Below, piece after piece: positions 26,751 to 35,151 of a stretch of DNA of 64,000 nt; position 1 is the first letter of the stretch, and each line of letters begins with the position of its first letter. A model generated the notes under the pieces. It was not told the origin of the DNA and ran no database searches. It saw nothing but the letters and a program-made list of their open reading frames with translations. Source of the DNA: AP-15 sp963737145. GTDB lineage: Bacteria > Pseudomonadota > Alphaproteobacteria > ATCC43930 > CGMCC-115725. The stretch covers positions 186,001 to 250,000 of the forward strand of contig CAVTRO010000001.1 in NCBI GenBank assembly GCA_963737145.1, written 5' to 3'. The position numbers were made by a program, and so were the translations under genes.

Positions 26751-27497
26751 ATGTGTACCTTGGTGATCTTGCGCCGGCCGGAGCACCGTTGGCCGGTGCT
26801 GATCGGCGCCAATCGCGACGAGATGATCGATCGGCCATGGGAGCCGCCCGGCCGTCATTGGCCGGACCGGCCGGAAGTCGTGGCGGGGCTCGACAAGCTC
26901 GCCGGCGGGTCGTGGCTCGGGGTCAACGATTGGGGCGTCGCCGCCGCCGTCCTCAACCGGCATGGCTCGCTGGGTCCGGCGCCGGGTCAGCGTTCGCGCG
27001 GCGAGCTGGTCCTCGAGGCGCTCGACCATGCCGATGCGGCCGCCGCCGCGGAGGCCCTGTCGCATCTCGACCCCACAGCCTATCGCACCTTCAACCTGAT
27101 CGTCGCCGACGAGCGCGATGCCTTCTGGCTGCGTCATGCCGGGGGCACCCGGATCGATTTGCATCCCTTAAGGACGGGGTGTCGATGATTGCGGCGGGCG
27201 ATCTCGACGACCTCGGCACGCGGCGGCTGGAATTGGCGCTGCCGGCTTTTCGCGCATGGCCGGTGCCCGACCCCGATCGCGATGATTGGTCGGCATGGGA
27301 ATCGCTGCTCGGCAGCACCCGGGCGCCGCCGGGCGAGCCGGCCGACCGCGGCGATGCGCTTCCGGTCGGACGGGTATGGGACGGTATCGAGCGCAGTGAT
27401 CGCCCTTCCCACGCTCGGCGAGCCGGACCGCCGGCCGATTTTCCGCTTCGCCGGATGGCTGCCCGAGGTCACATCCTGGCGCAATATCCTTTCCTGA
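26751..27497 (+). CDS. NRDE-family (TANGO2-like) protein, two phase breaks
   Basis: The start MCTLVILRRPEHRWPVLIGA followed by NRDEMIDRP is the NRDE motif, with the N-terminal Cys typical of this Ntn-hydrolase-like family. GGSWLGVNDWGVAAAVLNRH follows. The first frame stops at 27188 after a likely lost C in 27165-27167; the protein resumes in a second frame (LKDGVSMIAAGDLDDLGTRR) and, near 27360, returns to the first frame for DGYGTVSSAVIALPTLG and FRFAGWLPE. The two shifts cancel. Function is unclear; human TANGO2 affects haem or lipid handling. Confidence 0.78.
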
Positions 27498-27514
27498 GCG
27501 ACTGAGGAGCGGAA

Positions 27515-27757
27515 ATGAAGGCGTTGGTTCACGTGAAGCTGAAGCCGGGGGTGCTCGACCCGCAAGGTAAGGCGATCGGCAACGCGCTTGCCGGTTTGGG
27601 GTTCACCGGGATCGGCGAGGTGCGGCAGGGCAAGCTGATCGAGCTGGAGCTCGCAGAAACCGATGCGGCCCGCGCCCGCGAGCAGGTCGAGGCGATGTGC
27701 CGCGAGCTCCTCGCCAACCCGGTGATCGAAGACTATGCGATCGAGCTCTCGGCTTAA
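27515..27757 (+). CDS. purS: PurS, phosphoribosylformylglycinamidine synthase subunit
   Basis: An 80-residue protein beginning MKALVHVKLKPGVLDPQGKA and containing NALAGLGFTGIGEVRQGKLI then LLANPVIEDYAIEL. This is the complete PurS fold, the small subunit bridging PurL and PurQ in purine synthesis. A GAGCGGAA site precedes the ATG. Unlike the usual purC-purS-purQ-purL order, no other purine gene is adjacent here. Its stop codon overlaps that of the convergent kinase (27754-27757). Confidence 0.9.
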   Translation: MKALVHVKLKPGVLDPQGKAIGNALAGLGFTGIGEVRQGKLIELELAETDAARAREQVEAMCRELLANPVIEDYAIELSA

Positions 27758-29869
27758 CTCGCTGCCCGGAGCAGACCTCCCGCCAGCACTTCTTCGAGTT
27801 TTTTCCCCAGCGTCGTCGGGCGGTAGGGCTTGGCGATGAACGGAAACTCGACGCGGCGCCGAGCGCCACTGGTTCGCCTCGCGCGTATAACCCGAACTCA
27901 GCAGGACCTTGAGGTCGGGCCGCAGGCGGGACGCCTGGCGTGCCAAGTCGGTTCCGCTCATTCCCGCCGGCATGACGATGTCGGTGAACAAAAGATCGAC
28001 CGAATGGTCGCGGTTGAGGATCGCCAGCGCTTCTGGACCATTGGTCGCGACCAAAGTTTGATAGCCGAGATCCGACAGGATGCCGACGATCATCTCGCGC
28101 ACATCCGGGTCATCTTCGACGACGAGGATCGTCGCAGCGGCAGGCGGCGTCTTGGCCGGAGCCCTCGTGCAAGGTCGCGCCGGCCGCGGCCTGCCCCTCC
28201 GCGCGCGGAAGGTAGATCCGCACCGTCGTGCCCATGCCGACCTTGCTCTCGATGCGCGCGGCGCCACCCGATTGTCTGGCAAATCCGTAGACTTGGCTGA
28301 GGCCCAAACCAGTGCCTTTGCCAACCTCCTTGGTCGTGTAGAATGGCTCGAACGCTCTTTCCAACACCTCGGCGGTCATCCCGCATCCTGTATCGGCGAC
28401 CGAGAGCACGACATAATCGCCGGCGGGCTGATCGATCACGCCGCCGGCCGTCGTCACATTTTCGGTGCGAAAGATCAGGCGGCCTGATCTGTTCATCGCG
28501 TCCCGCGCATTCGCGGCAAGGTTCAGTATGGCGGCGCCGAATTGGGCGGGGTCGATCCGACAGGGCCAAACCTCGTCCTCCAGCGCGAGCGCGATTTCGA
28601 TGCCCTCGCCAACCGTCTTCTGACACAACATCAGGTTTTCGCGCAGCAGATCGTTGATGCTGACAATCTGCGGCCGGATCTCCTGCCGGCGCGAAAAGGC
28701 GAGCAGATGCTCGGTCAGCCGCGCGCCCCGCGAAGCCGCGCGCAGCGCCCCCTCGGCGTAGCGTTTGCCGCGATCGCCCGCCGGCAGCAGGGTCGCCAGC
28801 ATCTCCAGATTGCCGATGATCGCGGTCAGCAAATTATTGAAGTCATGCGCGACGCCGCCGGTGAGCTGGCCGATCGCCTCCATCTTTTGGGCCTGCCGAA
28901 GCTGCTCTTCGGCTGCCTTCCTCTCGGTCAGGTCGCGCGTGATCTTGGCAAAGCCGATCAGCTGGCCCGTGCCGTCATGGATCGCATCGATGACCACGTT
29001 CGCCCAGAACCTGGTCCCGTCCTTGCGCACCCGCCATCCCTCGGCCTCGAATTTGCCCGTGCGCCTCGCGGTCTCCAGCGCCGTTTGCGGCACCCTCTCT
29101 GCTGATCCTCCTCCGGATAAAATCGCGAGAAATGTTGCCCGACGATCTCTTCGGCGGCGTAGCCTTTGATCCGCGCGGCGCCGGCATTCCAGTTCGTCAC
29201 GAACCCGTTCGGGTCGAGCATGAAGATCGCGTAGTCGGCCACCCCCTGAACCAGCAGGCGAAACTGCTCTTCGCTGGCGCGAAGCTCGGTGAAGGCCTGC
29301 GTGATCAGCTGTGAGCGCTGTTCGACCCGCTGCTCCAGCGTTTCGTTGAGCTGTCTGATGGCCTCCTCGGCCTGTTTACGCTCGGTGATGTCGACCAGCA
29401 CATTGACGGCCCCGATCAGCGCCCCCGAACTGTCGTGTAGCGGCGTCGGGTAGGGGAGCAGGTGGATGCGTGTGCCGTCGGGCCGCTCGGCGATGACCTC
29501 GACGCCCCTGACCGGCCGGTCTTCCCGCAACGCGATGGCCATCGGGCACTCGTCATGGGGCAGCGGCGTGCCGTCCGGGCGGCGCAGACGCCAGCTGACG
29601 CACCACAAATCGCGGCCCAGCTCGGGCCGGTGACCGGCGAGCTCGACCGCAGTCTCGTTAAAGAACGTGATCCGCCCGGCAGCGTCGGTCGTATACACCG
29701 CCGCAGGCAACGCTTCGAGAAGCTGACGCCATGTCTCGGAGGCTCGCCGCGGAGCCGTCGAGCCGGTTACCAATAGCGGGAGAGGACAAGATCGACTTCT
29801 TTCCTCGACGCGGGAACAGTACTGTGATTTTCGCCGCGCCGGATGCGGCTCGTTGCAGCGGTCGAACAC
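27754..29869 (-). CDS. PAS-PAS hybrid histidine kinase with C-terminal receiver, three phase breaks
   Basis: Soluble hybrid kinase of about 700 residues. Two PAS domains (LPAAVYTTDAAGRITFFNET; YAIFMLDPNGFVTNWNAGA) are each followed by PAC-type ends (VNVLVDITERKQAEEAI; KITRDLTERKAAEEQL). The His box is IGQLTGGVAHDFNNLLTAII; the ATPase has NLAANARDAM and GKGTGLGLSQVYGF. The receiver has TILVVEDDPDVREM, Asp in LLFTDIVMP, and Lys in PFIAKPYRPTTLGKKLEEVL. Frames change near 29094 (lost G), about 28150 (between kinase and receiver) and about 27867 (inside the receiver). It follows the binding-protein gene on the same strand by 34 bases. The start is uncertain. Confidence 0.82.
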
Positions 29870-29903
29870 TATCGTCGCCGAGAGGGTTCCCCCACTATCG
29901 GAG

Positions 29904-31145
29904 TTATTTTCTCGCCTCGGTGTACGGATAAATCATGTCACCGGTTTTGTATTGCGGCGGCGCCAGGATCGTTACGGTCTTCGACCCGCGGAACTGCTCG
30001 ACGTCGTGCCCCTTGATGCCGTGGTACTGCACCCAGATCGGCCGCGCCTCGGTCCATTCGCCGTCGGGCCCGAAGGCGATGTCGCCCTCGATCGTGTGGA
30101 ACGGGTGCGAGTGCATGTATTCGGCGAGCTTGTCGTCGTCGAGAGTTTTTGTCGCGGCGATCGCGTCGCCGAGGATCTGCAATTCGCTGTAGGCGAAGGG
30201 CGGCAGGAAATAGCCGAGCAGATCGACCCCTTCGGCCGGCGCCTTCGCCTGATATTTCTTGATGAAATCCATGACGCCGGGGAATTGCATCGTCGGGACC
30301 GGCTCCCACAAATCGATATTGACGATGCCGTTAGCCGCCTCGCCGAGCTGCATCTTGATCGCCGCCGCCTGCAGTCCGGCAAGGCCGCCGCCGAGCATCT
30401 TGGTGTCGAGGCCGAGTTCGCCGACCGAACGCAGGATGCCGACCGTGTCCGACGGATACGAGGAGATGTAGACCAGATCCGGTTGCGCCGCCTGGACGGC
30501 GCGAATGATCGGCGTGAAGTCGACCGTGGTCGGCGGATAGGCCCGGTCGTAGACGATGTCGATCCCTTTGGCCTTGGCGTGCTCGCGCGCGCTTTCCGCC
30601 GCCTTGTGCTGGAATTCGGCGTCGGTGGCGACGATCGCAACCGTCTTCGGCTTCGGGTTCTGCGCCGCCGCCAGGTCGAACCAGCCCTCGGCGAAGGTCT
30701 TCACCGGTTCGGGGCCGAAGGGCAGCATCGAGAAATATTTCGGATAATGGAAATTGTCGTTGGCCGCCAGCGCGAACAGGCCGAAGAACAGCCGGTTGTG
30801 CGAGATCGCGACCGGCATCGCCGGCACGACCAGATTGGTGCCGTAGCTCGAAATCAACAGGTCGACCTTGTCGATGTCGATCAGCTTCGTATAGATGGCC
30901 GGCACCAGCGACGGGTTGCTCTGGTCGTCGTAATAGACCAGCTTGACCGGTCGGCCGAGCAGGCCGCCCTCGGCATTGACCTCGTCTTCCCAGATCTTGA
31001 AAGCGAGCAGTCCGGTCTTGCCCACGACGGCAAACGGGCCGGTCAATTCCATGCTGAAGCCGATTTTGATCGGCTCCGCCGCCTGAGCCGCTGCTGCTTC
31101 CGCCAGGAGCATTGCACCGAACAGCATGCGTGAGAGGTATTTCAT
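29904..31145 (-). CDS. Periplasmic binding protein, branched-chain amino-acid (LivJ) type
   Basis: A 413-residue type I periplasmic binding protein. Signal peptide MKYLSRMLFGAMLLAEAAAA ends near AQA; the mature part starts EPIKIGFSMELTGPFAVVGK. DEVNAEGGLLGRPVKLVYYD and VDLLISSYGTNLVVPAMPVA are standard LivJ-type blocks. Its ATG overlaps the otnC stop (ATGA, 31142-31145), so it is translationally coupled to the tetronate genes. That makes a role in binding a tetronate or related acid likely. No permease or ATPase genes are nearby, so it must share a transporter or serve as a sensor input. Confidence 0.85.
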   Translation of the reverse strand: MKYLSRMLFGAMLLAEAAAAQAAEPIKIGFSMELTGPFAVVGKTGLLAFKIWEDEVNAEGGLLGRPVKLVYYDDQSNPSLVPAIYTKLIDIDKVDLLISSYGTNLVVPAMPVAISHNRLFFGLFALAANDNFHYPKYFSMLPFGPEPVKTFAEGWFDLAAAQNPKPKTVAIVATDAEFQHKAAESAREHAKAKGIDIVYDRAYPPTTVDFTPIIRAVQAAQPDLVYISSYPSDTVGILRSVGELGLDTKMLGGGLAGLQAAAIKMQLGEAANGIVNIDLWEPVPTMQFPGVMDFIKKYQAKAPAEGVDLLGYFLPPFAYSELQILGDAIAATKTLDDDKLAEYMHSHPFHTIEGDIAFGPDGEWTEARPIWVQYHGIKGHDVEQFRGSKTVTILAPPQYKTGDMIYPYTEARK

Positions 31146-31763
31146 CCCTGCAGCTCCATGACTTGCGACGGCGTCAGATAGCGGGTCTCGGCGCCGCGCA
31201 GTAGCAGATAAAGTTTCGCGGTCTCCTCCAGCTCCTCGATCGCATTGACGGCGGCATCGAGGTCCGAGCCGGCGACGACCGGGCCGTGATTGGCGAGCAG
31301 CACCGCATGGTGCTTGCCGGCAAAGCCGCGGACCGCTTCGGCGAGCGCCAGGTCGCCGGGGCGGAAATAGGGGACGAGCGGCAAGCGGCCGACCCGCATC
31401 ACGTAATAGGCGGTGATCGGCGGCAGCACGTCTTCCGGGTCGATCTCGGCGAGGCAGGAGACCGCGACCGAATGCGTCGAATGCAGGTGCACGACCGCGC
31501 CGGTGCGCGGGCCGCTCTTCGTACATGACGCGATGCAGAAAGCTCTCCTTGGTCGGCGGGTCGCCGGAGACGAGGCGGCCGTCATGGCCGAGCTTCGACA
31601 GCCGGGCCGGGTCGAGCCGGCCGAGCGAGGAACCGGTCGGCGTCATCAGCCAGCCCTCCTCGGTCTTGACGCTGATATTGCCGGAGGACCCGGCGGTCAG
31701 GCCCCGCGCAAAGATCGATTGGCCGATCGCGCAGATCTTCTCCCTCTGTGTTGCCTCACTCAT
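31142..31763 (-). CDS. otnC: OtnC, 3-oxo-tetronate 4-phosphate decarboxylase (class II aldolase fold), extra base at 31509-31511
   Basis: Class II aldolase/adducin family. N-terminal half: IFARGLTAGSSGNISVKTEE and MTPTGSSLGRLDP. After one extra G in the run 31509-31511 the frame moves to TGAVVHLHSTHSVAVSCL, holding the zinc histidines, with the catalytic acid region and a third His in HHAVLLANHGPVVAG. Total is about 207 residues, normal. The enzyme turns 3-oxo-tetronate 4-phosphate into DHAP and CO2. It lies downstream of otnK, with a palindromic repeat between, and is coupled to the binding-protein gene. Confidence 0.88.
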
Positions 31764-31786
31764 TCGCCATTCCTTGCAAATAACGC

Positions 31787-31866
31787 TTTAACGCAGAGGT
31801 CGCGGAGGTTTCGTAGAGAACGCTACGATAACTCTGCGACCTCCACGCATCACTGCGTCCTTAGGG
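31787..31866. repeat. Interspersed palindromic repeat, family B (copy 1)
   Basis: AACGCAGAGGTCGCGGAGG at one side and an inverted arm TCTGCGACCTCC, then CACTGCGTCCTTAGGGTTGA. The outer parts resemble the element at 42803-42905. It fills the otnK-otnC gap and reaches into the 3' end of otnK, supplying that gene's last codons and stop. Confidence 0.65.
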
Positions 31867-33172
31867 TTGAAGTGTTTTTATCTGCCGTAGGCTCATCGAG
31901 CACGGAAAACGCGCGAATGAAGAAATCGGGCGCGCCGAAATTGCCGGATTTGAGGGCCAAGGCCAGCGCCGGCTCGCCGAGGCTCCCCGGGAGACTTATC
32001 GTCCACGGCACGCCGGGATCGATCTGCCGGCCGATGCGAAGGCCGGTGACGCCGAGCGCCTGGACGATCGCCCCGGCGGTCTCGCCGCCGGCAATGATGA
32101 ACCGGCGCGCCCCCGCCTCGGCAAGACCGCGGGCGACCGCGGCGAGGGTATTTTCGACCAGTGCGCCGGCGCGCTCGCGGCCGACCACCTCCTGGATTGC
32201 GGCGACCTCCTCGGGCGGCGCGGTCGCGCTGATCAGGACCGGCCGATCGCCGAGCCGCGGCGCCGCCCAGGCGAGCGCCTCCTCGGCAATGTTGCGCCCT
32301 GCCGCCGCCGCTATCGGGTCGATCGTGAAGAGCGGCGCGCGCTCGCGCATATGGGCGACCTGGGCGCGCGTCGCTTCCGAGCACGAGCCCGACAGCACCA
32401 CGGCCGCGCCTGCGACAAGCGGCAGCGCATCGGCGGCGGCGCTATCGCCGATCAGACCTCGGCGGCGGAAATTTTCGGGCAGCCCCATCGCGATCCCCGA
32501 TCCGCCGGTGATCAGCGGAAAGTTGGCCGCGGCCTCGCCAATCGCTTCGAGGTTATCGTCGTCGATTGCGTCGACGATCGCGTGCCGGAAACCGGCCTGC
32601 CGCAGCGACGCAAAGGCGTCGCGGATGGCCGCCGCGCCTCGCGACACATCATATTGCGGTACCAGCCCGACTTTGCCGCGGCACTGAGGCTGCAGGACGC
32701 GCACGAGGCTCGGGTCGCGCATCGGCGTCAGCGGGTGGTCGCGCATGCTCAATTCCGACAGCAGCACATCGCCGACGAACAGATAGCCAAGGTAAATAGT
32801 CCGGCCGGCCTCGGGAAAGGCCGGACAGAACAATGTGAAGTCGGTGCCGAGAGCGTCCATCAGCGCCTCGGCCACCGGTCCGATGTTGCCGGCGTCGGTC
32901 GAGTCGAAGGTCGAGCAGTATTTGAACAGGATTTGACGCGCCCCCGCTTTCTGCAGCCAGGCGAGCGCCGCGAGGCTCTTCGCGACCGCTTCGGCGGCGG
33001 GGATTGTCCGGCTCTTCAGCGCGACCACGACCCCTTCGGCGTCGGTGACCGCGGTGCCTGGGGCCGGCACGTCGATCAATTGCACGGTGCGCATGCCTCG
33101 GCGCACCAATGTATTGCACAGATCGGTGGCGCCGGTGAAATCGTCGGCGATCGCTCCCAGCAACACGGTCAT
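31850..33172 (-). CDS. otnK: OtnK, 3-oxo-tetronate kinase (DUF1537 family)
   Basis: A 440-residue four-carbon acid sugar kinase. The N-terminal nucleotide-domain start is LLGAIADDFTGATDLCNTLV; KYCSTFDSTDAGNIGPVAEA and CPAFPEAGRTIYLGYLFVGD are family blocks. The C-terminal domain has FIIAGGETAGAIVQALGV then PGVPWTISLPGSLGEPALAL and LKSGNFGAPDFF. It phosphorylates 3-oxo-tetronate at O4 using ATP. The last eight codons and the stop come from a palindromic repeat. It is divergent from otnI across only 69 bases. Confidence 0.93.
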   Translation of the reverse strand: MTVLLGAIADDFTGATDLCNTLVRRGMRTVQLIDVPAPGTAVTDAEGVVVALKSRTIPAAEAVAKSLAALAWLQKAGARQILFKYCSTFDSTDAGNIGPVAEALMDALGTDFTLFCPAFPEAGRTIYLGYLFVGDVLLSELSMRDHPLTPMRDPSLVRVLQPQCRGKVGLVPQYDVSRGAAAIRDAFASLRQAGFRHAIVDAIDDDNLEAIGEAAANFPLITGGSGIAMGLPENFRRRGLIGDSAAADALPLVAGAAVVLSGSCSEATRAQVAHMRERAPLFTIDPIAAAAGRNIAEEALAWAAPRLGDRPVLISATAPPEEVAAIQEVVGRERAGALVENTLAAVARGLAEAGARRFIIAGGETAGAIVQALGVTGLRIGRQIDPGVPWTISLPGSLGEPALALALKSGNFGAPDFFIRAFSVLDEPTADKNTSTLRTQ

Positions 33173-33241
33173 GGCGCCCTCCCACGGGGTCTTGTATTAC
33201 AGTAGCCTTCCGCCGTTGCGCCCGCAAACGAGGACCCTACC
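33173..33241. promoter_or_regulatory. Shared divergent promoter of otnK and otnI
   Basis: Only 69 bases separate the start codons of otnK (minus) and otnI (plus), so both promoters and any operator must lie here or inside coding sequence. A short AT-richer patch CTTGTATTACAGTAG is at about 33191. No regulator gene is adjacent. Confidence 0.45.
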
Positions 33242-34027
33242 GTGCCGAAATTCGCTGCCAATCTGAGCTTCATCTTTCAGGAAGTCGGGTTTCTCGATCG
33301 TTTCGCCGGCGCCGCCGAATGCGGCTTCAAGGCGGTCGAGTATCTCTCCCCTTACGAGCATCCGCCCGAGGTTATCGCCGAACAGCTGAACCGCCACCGG
33401 CTCGTTCAGGCGTTGTTCAACATGCCGCCCGGTAACTGGGCGGCCGGCGAGCGCGGCACTGCCGCCCTGACTGGGCGCGAGCAGGAATTCCGCGATGGTG
33501 TCGAACTGGCGCTCGTCTACGCCAAGGCGACCGGCTGCAAGCTGCTGCACGCAATGGCCGGGGTATTGCCGGCCGGGCACGACCGGGCGGAAGCCGAGCG
33601 GACCTACATCGCGAATTTGCGGCACGCGGCCGAGCGGCTGGCGCGCGAAGGGGTCATCGTCATCATCGAGCCGATCAACAACCGCGACATCCCGGGTTAT
33701 TTCCTCAACACGACGACCCAGGCGATGTCGGTCATCGAGCGGGCCGGGCAGCCCAACCTCAAATTGCAGCTCGACCTCTATCATGTGCAGATCATGGAGG
33801 GCGATCTCGCGCACCGCATGCGGGCTCTCGCCGGCCATTACCCGCATGTGCAGATCGCCGGCAACCCTGGTCGCAACGAGCCCGATGTCGGCGAGATCAA
33901 CTACCCCTTCTTGTTCGACCTGTTCGACGAGCTCGGCTATGCGGGCTGGATCGGCTGCGAATACCGGCCCAAGGGCGAGACGCGGGCGGGGCTCGGCTGG
34001 GCGAAGCGCTACGGCATCCAAGGCTGA
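33242..34027 (+). CDS. otnI: OtnI, 2-oxo-tetronate isomerase (hydroxypyruvate isomerase family)
   Basis: A 261-residue TIM-barrel isomerase from a GTG start: AANLSFIFQEVGFLDRFAGA, FKAVEYLSPYEHPPEVI, IVIIEPINNRDIPGYFL with the metal Glu, LKLQLDLYHVQIMEGDLA with Asp and His, and HVQIAGNPGRNEPDVGEINY. It converts 2-oxo-tetronate to 3-oxo-tetronate, the second step of D-erythronate breakdown. denD follows after 3 bases. Confidence 0.92.
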   Translation: MPKFAANLSFIFQEVGFLDRFAGAAECGFKAVEYLSPYEHPPEVIAEQLNRHRLVQALFNMPPGNWAAGERGTAALTGREQEFRDGVELALVYAKATGCKLLHAMAGVLPAGHDRAEAERTYIANLRHAAERLAREGVIVIIEPINNRDIPGYFLNTTTQAMSVIERAGQPNLKLQLDLYHVQIMEGDLAHRMRALAGHYPHVQIAGNPGRNEPDVGEINYPFLFDLFDELGYAGWIGCEYRPKGETRAGLGWAKRYGIQG

Positions 34028-34030
34028 GCG

Positions 34031-34996
34031 ATGCGCATCGTCATCACGGGCGGTTGCGGATTTCTTGGCCAGCGGGTCGCGTTGCAGCTACTCGCGCGGA
34101 GTGATGTCGACGAGCTCTTACTGTTCGACAACGCACCTTCGGCCTTGCCTTTGCCGGAGGACAGAAGATTGCGCGTCGTGACCGGCGACATCGCCGACCG
34201 CGAGGCGGTGCGCCGGGTGATCTCGCCCGGCACGCATTCGGTGTTCCACCTTGCCGCGGTGGTCAGCGGCCAAGCCGAAGCTGACACCGACCTCGGCTAC
34301 CGCGTCAATCTCGACGGGACCAGGGCAGTGCTCGATGCCTGCCGGATGCTCGGCACCTGCCCGCGCGTAGTGTTCGCCAGTTCGCTCGCGGTCTATGGCG
34401 GCGCGTTGCCGCCCGCGGTCGGCGACGACACGCCCTTGACGCCTCAGACCTCATACGGCACGCAGAAGGCGATCGGCGAATTGCTGGTCAACGACTACAG
34501 CCGCAAGGGATTTGTCGACGGCCGCGCGGTCCGCTTGCCGACGGTCGTCGTGCGGCCGGGCCGGCCCAACCGCGCCGCCTCGACCTTTGCCTCGTCGATG
34601 ATCCGCGAGCCGCTCGCCGGCCGCGAAGCCGTCTGCCCGGTGTCTCCCGATACGGTCATGGCGCTGGCCTCGCCGCGGCGCATCGTGGCCGGCCTGCTGC
34701 ATGCCCACGATCTACCCGCCGACGCCTTCGGAACGAGCCGGTCATTGCAGCTCCCCGGCTTTTCGGTGGCGGCGGGCGAGATGGCCGCTGCGGTCCGCCG
34801 CGCCCGCGGCGAGGCGGCCTATGCGCGCATCCGCTGGCAGCCCGACCCGCAGATCCAGCAGATCATTTCGGGCTGGCCGCAAGCGTTGGTCGCGCACCGC
34901 GCCGAAGCGCTCGGCTTTACCGCAGATGCCGGCATCGACGAGGCTGTGCAAGCCTTTATCGAGGACGACCTCGAAATGCAGAAACAGCTCGTTTAG
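34031..34996 (+). CDS. denD: DenD, D-erythronate dehydrogenase (extended SDR)
   Basis: A 321-residue NAD-dependent enzyme. The cofactor motif is VITGGCGFLGQRVALQLL; the catalytic residues are Ser in VVFASSLAVYGG and the YxxxK in SYGTQKAIGELLVNDY. LPTVVVRPGRPNRAASTFAS is typical of the DenD branch. It oxidises D-erythronate (or a similar tetronate) to 2-oxo-tetronate. With otnI, otnK and otnC it completes the known route to DHAP. The exact stereochemistry of the substrate cannot be decided from sequence alone. Confidence 0.88.
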   Translation: MRIVITGGCGFLGQRVALQLLARSDVDELLLFDNAPSALPLPEDRRLRVVTGDIADREAVRRVISPGTHSVFHLAAVVSGQAEADTDLGYRVNLDGTRAVLDACRMLGTCPRVVFASSLAVYGGALPPAVGDDTPLTPQTSYGTQKAIGELLVNDYSRKGFVDGRAVRLPTVVVRPGRPNRAASTFASSMIREPLAGREAVCPVSPDTVMALASPRRIVAGLLHAHDLPADAFGTSRSLQLPGFSVAAGEMAAAVRRARGEAAYARIRWQPDPQIQQIISGWPQALVAHRAEALGFTADAGIDEAVQAFIEDDLEMQKQLV

Positions 34997-35033
34997 AGCA
35001 GATTCCGGTCAAATTGCACCACCAGTTCCAGCC

Positions 35034-35124
35034 TGTCAGTGCGAGAGCAGCGAAGCAATCTCCTGCCCACCGAGACTCCCGGCACGAGATTGCTTCGTCG
35101 CGCGATGTGCGCCTCGCAATGACA
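35034..35124. repeat. Interspersed palindromic repeat, family C
   Basis: An arm TGTCAGTGCGAGAGCAGCGA followed by AGCAATCTCC, and the inverted arm GAGATTGCTTCGTCGCGC then CTCGCAATGACA. This is the widely seen 'GCGAAGCAATCTC' type element. It lies between the ends of denD and kup, which converge, and could act as a two-way terminator-like hairpin. Confidence 0.8.
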
Positions 35125-35151
35125 CGGTAATTTGGTCAACATTGGCGCCGC

